DNA from: Babylonia areolata
Lineage: Eukaryota > Mollusca > Gastropoda > Neogastropoda > Buccinidae
Reading direction: 5' to 3'
DNA: 64,000 nucleotides
NCBI RefSeq assembly: GCF_041734735.1
Contig: NC_134900.1
Location: 35,830,283 to 35,894,282, forward strand
The notes under the pieces were generated by a model. It saw only the letters and a list, made by a program, of their open reading frames with translations, searched no databases and was not told the DNA's origin. Position 1 is the first letter of the stretch; every line of letters begins with the position of its first letter. Below, one piece after another: positions 31,165-41,101 of the stretch. The translations under genes and the position numbers were made by a program.

Positions 31165-31640
31165 AGATGGGGCGATATGATCTTGATCTTGTTAGATGCT
31201 TGAGGCCTGGTAGTGGCATGTTCGCCACTCTGGGCTCATCACAATGCACGACTACAGACTAGTGGTAGCACTCTGGATCATAAACGAAGGGAATACTGGT
31301 CCAGTGAGTGTCCAAGCAGCCCTTGAAAGCAGCTAGTGTAGGGGCTGTCAGCACCTCTTCTGGGAGACCATTCCAGGTGTTGTTGACCCATTACGCAGAG
31401 AAGGCATTCCGAACGTTGATTCAACAGTGGACCTTGCTCACTTTCAGGCTGTGGCCTCTGCTCGCTTTGTTGCTGGAGACGGAGCGTGAACTGTGGCTTG
31501 TCAGTCTTGTATATGCCATGGACATATTTGTAGGTGTCGATCAAGTCGCCACGTTTCCTTGTGTGCTCTAAACAGGCCAGCCTCTCTGAGTACCCTTTGT
31601 CCCTCAACAAGCCGATGAGCTTTCTACATGGTCGAACTGT
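31165..31640 (-). mobile_element. CR1-like LINE, 3' end, opposite orientation
   Basis: On the minus strand: YSERLACLEHTRKRGDLIDT, YKYVHGIYKTD and, in a shifted frame, NTWNGLPEEVLTAPTLAAFK and LDTHW, the same C-terminal reverse-transcriptase block. A (TGATCT)-like tail near 31175-31195 faces the tail of the previous element, so the two are tail to tail. One frameshift separates the two halves. Confidence 0.75.
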
Positions 31641-31739
31641 ACAAGTTCATCCACTGAATCTACAAGACTCAGGGACTTCAGATCGCACACTCCAATAGTA
31701 AGGAAATCGGGGATGGGGTGGGGTAGGGTGGGGGGGCAG

Positions 31740-32062
31740 TCTCAAGCCGCATGGGCAAATCACACTGTGGACTGAACGCGATGAGCTCTTCCTTTACAGA
31801 ACAAGCTGTCAACATCTGGAACAGTATTCGTAAGTTTTCTTTTAGCTTTAGAGCAGTTAAAGGATGGAATGTAATGAATAATTCAACAAAAACAGCTAAA
31901 ACTATTGACCAGTTCAAGAATCTTCTAGACAATGATTCTAAATCATTAATAAAACCATTCGATTTTGATGAATGAACACTTAAAAAAAAATTCATACGCA
32001 TGTATGCAACCCTAAACTATTTCTATATTAAGAAGGGGCGTTGAAATGCCAAAAAGGCTAAA
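31740..32062 (+). mobile_element. CR1-like LINE, short 3' fragment
   Basis: The segment ends FRAVKGWNVMN...TIDQFKNLLDN with a stop at about 31973, the same C-terminal block as its neighbours but of a different subfamily. The tail is A-rich (GCCAAAAAGGCTAAAAAAAAA). A weaker ORF at 32134-32337 (RPFSLEPPFWNNLSNKL) may be another fragment of this kind; I could not place it. Confidence 0.6.
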
Positions 32063-32826
32063 AAAAAAACAAAAAAATTATTTTTAAAAAAACAAAAACT
32101 GCCAAACTCTGTACCTGTGCCTGTGATGAATACATGGTCGTGGCAGCACCAACAGTCTCAGCGTTAGTTCAAGAGCACATTTCATACCCACTCCTGACCC
32201 AGAATGTTATAAACAGTTTGTCCACGCATGCCACCAAAAATGTGTTCTCTCCAGAGAACGACGAACTACCAAGGCCTTTTAGTTTGGAACCCCCCTTTTG
32301 GAACAACCTCTCAAATAAACTGTCGACTTATCTTTAAGATAAAAGTTGTAGTCATTGTTCTAAAGAAAAAGTATTATACTGTTTGTGTTTGCATACTTAA
32401 TGCCGTAGTAGTTCGTTATGTCATCACTTGAATTGACAAATGGTGCGTCTTTTCAGCGTTTCACAGAAGTCATTAACAAACACCTCAGCCCGCCATTTCC
32501 GTTTCCTGTGATCTGAAAGTGTTCACTGCAGTCTGCGCATGTTCATCGATCATGTGACGTCTGCTGAAAGTCATGTCCCTATTTAAAAATAATATATTTC
32601 GACAAACACTTTTAGATTTACACCTACTTACATGTCTTCGATGTGTGTGTTTGTGTGTGTGTGTTTGTGTGTAGGCCTACGTGTGTGTGTGTGTTTGTGT
32701 GTTCGTTCTTTAGTTTAACGTCTTTTCACTGTAAGTGATATTAGACGAGGGAAGGAAAAAAAAATCGAGTGGGAGGAGGGGGACGGGGGCGGGGGGGGAA
32801 TTACTATGTACGCATAAAGTAAGTGA

Positions 32827-32876
<50 letters not shown>

Positions 32877-33052
32877 ATTATTGATTTAAGTTTTGTTTAA
32901 AAAATAAACAAAAAATCATAACAATATAACATTTCTAATGAAAAACTAACAACTATAACAGCGAACCAACTGGACTATTTAACAAGGAGTTGAAAAGTCA
33001 TACATTAGCAATGGATTGCTGAAGATCATCAACACTGCAGGAATATTACACC

Positions 33053-33360
33053 ATGGTAGAAAAAGTCCAATTGTCAAAATTTCAGTTTGAAGAAAAACAC
33101 ACCGGTAACTCGGAGTTACATAACAACATACAGAAAATGTATGGTTTCATGGGAAAACATTACCGTAATGATTTTCATAAGAGGCAAATCATTTCTCTAA
33201 TCTGCAGATGGAAAATGAATTGTTTTAGGACAAACTATGTCAGTAATGTTTCTTGCATCTGTGGTGCTCACATAACAGCCGATCATATAGGCCTACCAAC
33301 TTGCGATATGTTAAAGTCTCAAATCCCTGAACAGAAATCATCTTCAGTGTTTGTGTGTGT
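33053..33360 (+). mobile_element. Non-LTR retrotransposon 3' fragment with a Cys/His motif
   Basis: The ORF contains LICRWKMNCFRTNYVSNVSC, ICGAHITADHIGLPTCDML and KSQIPEQ. The pattern C-x-C...H...C after an R-x-K/R-N motif resembles the zinc-binding end of LINEs of the I/Nimb type. It runs into a (TG)n tract at 33346. Clade assignment is tentative. Confidence 0.5.
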
Positions 33361-33768
33361 GTTTGTGTGTGTATGCTGTGGTGTGCAGGAACATTCTTTA
33401 TGAGTTTGTGTGTGTGAGTGTCGCCTGTGTGCGTTTATGCGCATACATTGTTTGCGTGCATATGTTCATTTGTTAGTGTCAACGCACACAAATGTCTTTT
33501 CATTTATGACATGGTGCGCATGCATAAACAGGTGTGACGATCCTAGTATCGCAATCTCGCCATAATTATGTTATCCACCATCTCGGACATGGATCAAGCA
33601 TAAAATCCGCTAATAACATATGTACACGTGGGTGTGAGGTACGACAAGTTACACATGTGGTGATTGTCCTTTACTACAACCGTCATGTAGAACAGTCTAT
33701 TCCACCGTTTAATGTTGTTGTTTTTTCTTCTTCTTTTTACAAACACCGTTAACAACAACAGCTGTGTG

Positions 33769-34137
33769 TCAAAGATCTGTCCGACAGTCACTCAGTGATA
33801 CCGTTGCACACCCACATGCGTGTGGACTGAAACAGAAAATTAAACAGGACAGGGATGTGAGAACTATGAAAGTAACATATTTATTTTTGTAAAACATTCT
33901 GTTGCACCGTTTACATATATAACTAATATGGGTGTTTGTTTTAGTTTAAGCAGAGGTTTGTTTTCCATGGACTTTTGAATAAAACGTAGCTGTGGTCAGT
34001 TTATTATGTTTTCTGAAAGCGGGAGAGTCAAGGATCTGCCCTATCAAAGATCTGTCCGACAGTCACTCAGTGATACCGTTGCACAACCACGTGCGTGTGG
34101 ACTGAAACAGAAAATTAAACAGGACAGGGATGTGAGA
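33769..34137 (+). repeat. Pair of direct repeats, about 94 bp, 275 bp apart
   Basis: TCAAAGATCTGTCCGACAGT...GACAGGGATGTGAGAA occurs at 33769-33862 and 34044-34137 with about three differences. The 180 bp between them is AT-rich and shows no coding sequence. Confidence 0.8.
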
Positions 34138-34745
34138 ATGATGGACAGGACGTGAATGTCCAACACTGTACTGTTGTAAGATAGACTTCCACTCACGGGA
34201 ACTTGTAGGGGATAAAGATAAAACCAACACAGGCTTTACATATCAAGTTAACAGAACAGTGCAGTAACACAGAGTGGCTTTATCAGAGCAACAACAGGAT
34301 GGAGTGTGTGTGTGTGTATGCGTGTGTGTGTGTGAGAGAGAGAGTGTATGTGTGTATGCATGCATGTGTGTGTGTCTGCTAAAGTGTGTGTCACAATGTG
34401 TGTCAGTGTGTGTGATTGTATGCTTGTGTGCATGCGTGCACATGTGTGTGTGTGTTTGTGATGAAAATGGAGGAAAAACGAGAGGGGCAGTACATAACAG
34501 AGAACCCCTGAAACCTTAATGCAGCTGCCTGTACGACCGGGATAAAAACAGCAAAACACATAAACCACCACACTTACATCCATATGAGTAAATGTAAGTG
34601 TATTCCACAGACAGAAAGAAAGAACAGAATGTAGAAACAATGTGACAGTAATACACGTGTCTAAACTGCATATCCAGTTTTTGTGCATGAATTTTGTGGT
34701 TGTTGCCTTGCCACAGACTATTATAACATCTCACTCTTATGTTCT

Positions 34746-34985
34746 TTGTAATTAGATATAAATGATCTGCGAAGGACCAGGTACAGCGTTCTATCAGCAA
34801 TGGAGAGTATCAGTCATGTATGCGTACAAGTTTATGTGTGTACTTATTGGAGAAGGTTTCTGCCTTGTAATTATATACAAAGACCAGCAAAGGACCAGGT
34901 ACAGCGTTCTACCAGCAATGGAGAATATCAGTCGTGTGTGCGTACAAGTTTATGTGTGTTCTTTTCGGAGAAGGTTTCTGCAAAT
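34746..34985 (+). repeat. Tandem duplication of about 119 bp
   Basis: TGTAATTAGATATAAATGAT...AAGGACCAGGTACAGCGTTC...GGAGAAGGTTTCTGC occurs at 34747 and again from about 34865, with roughly a tenth of positions different. Confidence 0.8.
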
Positions 34986-35497
34986 GTTTTGACAAGTATA
35001 CCTACTGTCAGGTACAGTGTGGCTTTTTTTTCCCCACACCGCTGATGTTTTGATTGCATGCTGTTGACTGATGCGTTGAATAACTTGCATGACTGATGGT
35101 GTGACTGACTAAGTGTATTGCTTCTCCGTGTGTCAGTGTGCGTGCATTTGTGTGTGTGTGTGCGTGTATTTGTGTGTATGCACGCGCCCACATATGCTTG
35201 TGTGTTTTTGTGTTTGTATACATACGCAGTTGTTCCGGTTAATATGCATGTGAAATCTTAAAAGAAAACAAATAACAACAAAAAACAAAAAACCATTAAA
35301 CCAATGTAGTGCAGTTTTCCGAATGCATGTGCATGTGTGTGTGTTTGTGTGCACATGAGAGAGTCTGCAATTGTGAATATATATACTCTTTTTTAGCTGT
35401 CTTGCTGGATCTTCTATCTCACTTCACAAAAGAAAAAAAAAAGGAGAAAGAGACACATATTCCAAGTAGACAAGTATTCCACAAACTCCTGGAGATC

Positions 35498-35917
35498 AGC
35501 ATTCACTCACCGACGGGCGCAATAGCCGAGTGGTTAAAGCATTGGACTTTCAATCGGAGAATCCTGGGTTCGAATCACGGTGACGCGCCTTGTGGGTAAA
35601 GGGTGGAGATTTTTACGATCTCCCAGGTCAACATATGTGCATATGTGCAGACCTGCTAGTGCCTGAACCCCCTTCGTGTGTATATGCAAGCAGCAGATCA
35701 AATACGCACGTTAAAGATCCTGTAATCCATGTCAGCGTTGGTTATGGAAACAAGAACATACCCAGCATGCACACCTCCGAAAGCGGAGTATGGCTGCCTA
35801 CATGGCAGGGTAAAAACGGTCATACACGTAAAAGCCCACTTGTGTACATACGAGTGAACGTGGGAGTTGCAGTCCACGAACGCAGAAGAAGAAGAAGAAG
35901 AAAAAGCATTCACTCAC
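35498..35917 (+). mobile_element. SINE family C, intact copy with 13-bp target duplication
   Basis: The tRNA-like head (35514-35589) has box A TAGCCGAGTGGTTAAAGCA and box B GGTTCGAATCACG and could nearly fold as a tRNA. The body contains GCACGTTAAAGATCCTG and CATACACGTAAAAGCCCAC; the 3' end is a (GAA)n tail at 35885-35904. AGCATTCACTCAC flanks it at 35498-35510 and 35905-35917, a clear target-site duplication, so the insertion is fairly recent. Confidence 0.9.
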
Positions 35918-36211
35918 TCACTGTCCCACCACCAAAACATCACCAGGAACACAATCTGATCAATGTAGTGTATATATATTCTAAGACAGTGCAATAAAAA
36001 AAAAAACTTAAATAAAAAGAACAGGCTTTTCATGTCTGCGACCGAACGTTACCAGTGTAACGTTACCCAACCAGCTGTTTCTTTGTGTAAAATATGCATA
36101 CTTGTCACAACCAAGATGCCACAAAGAGGAGACAAACAGAACTCAAACGGCAGTTCTTACGGTGAACTGTAATCTCAGCATCTGGTTAAAATGCAAATGA
36201 TGGAAAACACG

Positions 36212-36397
36212 GCGGAAAGACGAATATTAATTGTGGAAAGCAAAATGATACACTGTGGAAAAAAATGAGGAATAATAATTATGCAAAGCAAAATGATACA
36301 CTATGGAAAGATGAGGAATAATAATTATGCAAAGCAGAATGATGTTCAGCGCAAAGATGAGGAATAATAATCACGCAAAGCAAAAATGATACACAGA
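36212..36397 (+). repeat. Degenerate 55-bp repeat, three to four units
   Basis: Unit AAAGATGAGGAATAATAATT, ATGCAAAGCAAAATGATACA, CTATGG, with small insertions. Confidence 0.75.
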
Positions 36398-39199
36398 ACA
36401 TTTGAGAAGAAGCCAATAACAGAGCTTACTCTGATTCAGAGATATCCTCGAGACATTTTGCACACATAAATCACCAGGGTTAACTCAAAAAAAAAAACGT
36501 TAATAAATCACAGGATGATATCATTGTGCTTTTTCTTGTAATATGCCTTTCATTACTGTGCACAGTATGACATATATGATAAAAAAGGAACAAATAAACT
36601 AACTGAGCAGAAGGAATCCTTGCACATCATTTTATCGTGTAATGTTGATGGAACTGAAAAAACCCTTGCTCGTTATTTCACGATACAGTGAGCTATTAAC
36701 TCTGACAAAATGACACGTCATTCCCATTTACAAACAAGTTTGTTGCATGTTGTGACTGCTCACACGTTCAGCAACATTACTTCATTATTATCCAACATTA
36801 CTTATCTTTTATTAAAAATCTTTTCATTTTGAAGCAGTACACTGATGGTCCCATAGTATTGTTTCTCCAGTCCCTGATGTCACTACAGACTGTAAAGTGT
36901 GATAGCTTTCATTTTCTCTCTTCTTCTCTGTTGGGTCCTGCACAGTTATCTTTCTCTTAATCTTTTTTCTTTTGTGTGTTTGCGCGTGTGTACACAAGAA
37001 AAAGGATTTATACTGAACCAGACCGGGGTGTCCATCTACCAAACAAAAGGAAGAAATTTGAACTAGTATACACAAGTGTAACTGCATTGCAAATGGAACA
37101 CCAGATTATTGTCTCTTAACAAGTTTTAGTTTGTTTTTTTTCTTTCTTTTTTTTAAAGACATTGAGAGCAGAAAGGTGATATGAAGGTGTTGTTAGACTG
37201 GCCAACAACTGAAACTTAAAGGAAAGAAACCAACAAAACGTCATAAGAGTCCATCACCAGCTGACAACCATCCATCCATCTCGCAGTCTAAACCAACTTG
37301 TATAAAGGTGTGAACAAATACAAGGAAACAGACTCCGTTTCATTCTGAACAGAAAGTGTGGTGTGCTTCTCAAAATGAGTGAGAACTATCATTATAGTGA
37401 CACTCTTCCGTTTCAACTAGCAGTGGAAATCACAGTGCGCTGGTGAAGTGAAACATCAATTTACACCAACACAGACAAATATTTGAAACTTTTTTGATAC
37501 AATGAAATGGTCTTGGCACATTTCAACAGGAGGAAGGAAAAGCAGCAAATCAACCAGCTTCCGTTTCAAAGCAAATGATACAACGTGAGTTATGCTGCTG
37601 TCATATGAGCTCATCAACATACTTGCTGCAAAAATGTTGGAACAGAAAAGATGTGCATACATGGATTGAACCAACGAGAGTTGATGGAGACAGTGTGATG
37701 TCACAGTTTGTTCGGCTAGTCTTTGAGTAAAAGGAACACGTGGGTTTGAATGAATAACAATTTTTACTTTTTCTGTCACAAATGAACACACATGTGTAAA
37801 TGAAGGGGAAAAAAAGGTTGAACAGATTATTCCTTTACAAATCATTTGTAATCAGGTAATCTGCACACACAAGTACGAAGGAATTAAAGGTTTGAGGCTG
37901 ATCTGTTGTGAACTTTTTGTAATTTAATAATATACATATCATCTCAAAGCACCAAGCCTGTAATCTTCACAGCTTTCTGTCTGCCACATCTGTCAATCTG
38001 GAAGTCTCAAAACAAGCAAGATTCATGGCCAGACAAGCTCCTAGGATGAAGATACTTAACAGAATATAATACATGACATGATTCTGACAAAGCTTAACCT
38101 GTGTTTTGTGATCACGGCTGCTCAGCCGAGCACAAAATCCACCTCTTTAGTTTCCGAGCAGCGTCTAGCGTCTGGGGTCAAACTTATTTTTAATGCCAGA
38201 CTTTCCCACCACACTCCGCGGTATTTCTGGCCCCGCGTGCCAAACCTGGACACTGCCTTCTTTGTTTCACTTGGCCCCGCAGCCCCTGCCCCACTTTTCT
38301 CACGCTTCCACAGCATTCACACATTTCCTGCAGCGATTACACTCGCCCTGCTCTCCATGCCCCTGCTGCTTGCACTCACCATGCTACAGTGTGTTCATTT
38401 AAACACTTTTTGTGCTGACAAGAAAAAATCTACAACTCAAAAGGGTGGGCTGATCTGCATGCAGGCATGCTAAATGTTCTGGTGATTTTTACGATTTCAT
38501 TGTAATAAGCGTACGTTTTCTTAGAGAGGGATTTAAATTTTACGATTTTTGCGATCATGTTTCTTCTTGACCTTCTCTTCTCTTTCTTCATGTATGTTTC
38601 AACCGTTGCCGGAACAATTGCTATGTAAGAAAATATATTGTGTTTGGAGTCAATAGAAAGCTCATTTTGCATTCTTTGTAGAAACCCACTTCTTTTGTCG
38701 TTATTTCCAATCCATCCGGGAAGATGATGCGCGAAAGAAACAAAGCAGATTTACCGCTGAACAAGCGTACAGCGAGTGCCGCTGGCACGGCCTGTTTGTC
38801 AGCCACGTTTATTTATATCCATGCCCTACTTCCTGGGTTCATGAACTTTCGCTGGGCTAACTAAAGTGCCAGCACTGAACATCCGTGTGATCAGTTCTCG
38901 TTGTTAATAAGTTTTGCCATACAAGCAGTGGTCAGCTTGTCAGATTCAGTCTCCAGAATGCATGGACATTAGCCATCGTGTGACCATCACTTTTGTCTTG
39001 GACACCTTTAAATAAAAAACAAATATTTTAAAATAGTTTGGATTCAGAATCTTGCACTGGCATGGCCTCAACAAGAAGAAGCAATGAACTGTAATATAGA
39101 AATGGCAACAGTTGAGCTATGTGGACTTTGTGTTTCAATCAATACAGGTATTGGGGAATGTGCCTGAACCATGACCCGTTTAATCCAAGCAGGTTAGTC

Positions 39200-39232
<33 letters not shown>

Positions 39233-39589
39233 TGGACACACTCATCTTGATGGGTCACAACTATATTTCAACAGTTGCATTTTGTTTTTCTTTTCAAGCA
39301 ATGCATTGTTTGAATAACAAAAATCAGTACTTAATTTGCACGTCTCTATATACATCACTCTGCTCTTTTCTTGATCAAATCAATAGTTTAACCATCAATA
39401 ATCGATCATCTAATGGCACTGTTTCAAGTGACAACAGAAATTTCAAATTGTTAAGCTCAGACCCAAAGCACAAAGCAGAAACAGATAAATATCTTGTCCA
39501 TGTATATCATAACTTTGTTTTCCTGCAGTCTGTTGTTTTGTGGTGGTATGGGCACAACAAAGATCCCTTAAAAAATAGAATCAAATATT
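36398..39589. other. Intergenic stretch, nothing firmly recognised
   Basis: A GC-richer island at about 38100-38400 has a 131-codon plus-strand frame (38078-38473, with YFWPRVPNLDTAFFVSLGPA) and a minus-strand frame; I recognise neither, and neither has clear splice signals. The rest is AT-rich. Confidence 0.4.
39204..39231 (+). repeat. Poly(A) run of 28
   Basis: Uninterrupted A run. I could not see a recognisable element ending here, so it may be a retroposon tail or a simple repeat. Confidence 0.8.
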
Positions 39590-39860
39590 TTGTTTGTATT
39601 TGTATTTCTTTTTATCACAACAGATTTCTCTGTGTGAAATTCGGGCTGCTCTCCCCTGGGAGAGTGCATCGCTACACTACAGCGCCACCCATTTTTTTGT
39701 ATTTTTTCCTGCGTGCAGTTTTATTTGTTTTTCCTATCGAAGTGGATTTTTCTACATAATTTTGCCAGGAACAACACTTTTGTTGCCGTGGGTTCTTTTG
39801 CATGCGCTAAGTGCATGCTGCACACGGGACCTCGGTTTATCATCTCATCCGAATGACTAG
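39590..39860 (-). mobile_element. SINE family A, 5'-truncated
   Basis: The 3' half is well preserved: CACAACAGATTTCTCTGTG, GCTGCTCTCCCCTGGGAGA, the GCAGTTTTATTTGTTTTTCC block and the central domain to CATCCGAATGACTAG. The tRNA-like head is absent. The tail is a TTTGTATTTGTATTT repeat. Confidence 0.8.
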
Positions 39861-40036
39861 AGAATAGAGAATGAAACTAAAAGACAGCACACTATTGCTC
39901 AACACACATACATTCTGTCAGATGTCAATGAATATTCAATGAAATGGCGTTTTCTTCCTCTACACATGGAACCAAAACATACCCAATTTCAAGTCCTGGC
40001 ATCTCATACCCAATCACGTCCTGGCTTAAAGTGTCC

Positions 40037-40075
<39 letters not shown>

Positions 40076-40285
40076 GTGGAGAAAGAAAAAGAAGAAGATG
40101 ACGTAGAGATTTTTAAAATTCTGCTTAAGTCACAATATCAACTGCCAGCACACAGAAAGGAGGAGTAAGGGAAAAAAATTAAAAAAAGAACGAGACAACA
40201 ACAAACCTATTAACAGCCAGCAAAATATTTTCAAAAAGAAAAGAAAAAAGAACTGTAACCAAAGAAATGCACAGAACTACATTTT

Positions 40286-40894
40286 TTATTTATTTTTTTT
40301 TAATTAGAACCCACAAAATATCAATTTCCTTTTTTTTTTTTTTTTTTTTTTTTTTACATGTTCTTTCAAATAACATCCAAGAGTTCTTTCAAAATACATC
40401 AGCTCAGGTTACAATCCTGTTTTGAAAAAAAAAAATCAAAAAAGAAAGAAAAAAAGAAATGACAATACGTATCATGATAGGGAAAATAAAATCAGAAAGA
40501 AAAAATCCTTCATCTTTGCTTCATGGGACTAACCAACATTGCTCCTTAACAAACAGCACTCACCCTCCGCCCACCCCCCCACCCCCACCCCAACCCCCCA
40601 CCCCTCCCACCAGCCCTCCTCATTACTCCTGCAAACCGCTCCTTCATTTCTGGACGTCATGACGGCAGACCAACGTTACCCCCTAACAAACATCCAAGAG
40701 TTTTTTCAAAATATATCAGCTCAGGTTACAATCTGGTTTGAAAAAAAAAAAAGAAAAAGAAAACAGAAAGAAAGAAATGAATATCGTAATAGGGAAAATG
40801 AAATCAGAAAAGAAAAAACTAAAAAATTTTTTGATTAAAAAAAAAAAAATCACCCCAGATCTTTGCTTCACAGACAAACCCCCCCCCACCCCTC
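40286..40894 (-). other. USP gene 3' untranslated region, containing a tandem duplication
   Basis: Poly(A)-signal hexamers on the minus strand (TTTATT on plus) lie at about 40287-40296. The UTR is present twice: 40668-40918 and 40371-40667 are diverged copies about 251 bp apart, and the distal copy still carries a relic of the last codons and stop (40644 onward). Both contain long A/T tracts and C-rich runs. Confidence 0.6.
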
Positions 40895-40918
40895 TCATTT
40901 CTGGTCGTCGTGGCGACA
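40371..40918 (-). repeat. 251-bp duplication covering the USP stop codon and 3'UTR
   Basis: AACATCCAAGAGTT(C/T)TTTCAAAAT and GGTTACAATC to TCATTTCTGG occur at 40371-40660 and 40688-40905. The distal copy at 40644-40667, read on the minus strand, gives TGCCGTCATGACGTCCAGAA, then ATGA, matching the end of the gene (CRHDVQK-stop against CRHDDQK-stop). Confidence 0.8.
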
Positions 40919-41101
40919 GATGAGTACAGGGCAGTTGGCGTGGTGCAGGACGGCATCGGAGGTGGAGCCCAGCAGGGTGCGGCGGATGGTGCCCTGCCCC
41001 CTGGTGCCCATCACGATCAAGCTGGCCCCGCACTTCTTCGACTCCTTCACGATCTCTTCCCACGGCAACTTGCCCGTCAGCTCCACAAACTCTCCACTCA
41101 C
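40895..41101 (-). CDS. USP gene terminal coding exon with nucleotide-binding motif
   Basis: A 207-nt exon (69 codons including stop) in phase 0, with acceptor GCGTGCAG. It encodes VSGEFVELTGKLPWEEIVKE, then ASLIVMGTRGQGTIRRTLL and GSTSDAVLHHANCPVLICR, and the tail HDDQK. The stop TGA is at 40895-40897. Its GC content is much higher than the surroundings. Upstream in transcript sense it abuts a minisatellite (41110-41600) whose units resemble this exon's start. Confidence 0.94.
   Translation of the reverse strand: MSGEFVELTGKLPWEEIVKESKKCGASLIVMGTRGQGTIRRTLLGSTSDAVLHHANCPVLICRHDDQK

Noticed and set aside
33769-34137. Short LTR pair
   Set aside because: The repeats are only about 94 bp, lack TG...CA ends, enclose 180 bp without a primer-binding site or coding sequence, and show no flanking duplication.
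35514-35589. A functional tRNA gene
   Set aside because: The tRNA-like sequence continues into a repeated SINE body with a (GAA)n tail and target duplication, and the acceptor stem pairs imperfectly.
38078-38473. A gene in the GC-richer island
   Set aside because: Both strands have frames but neither gives a recognised motif, splice signals or neighbouring exons; left unassigned.
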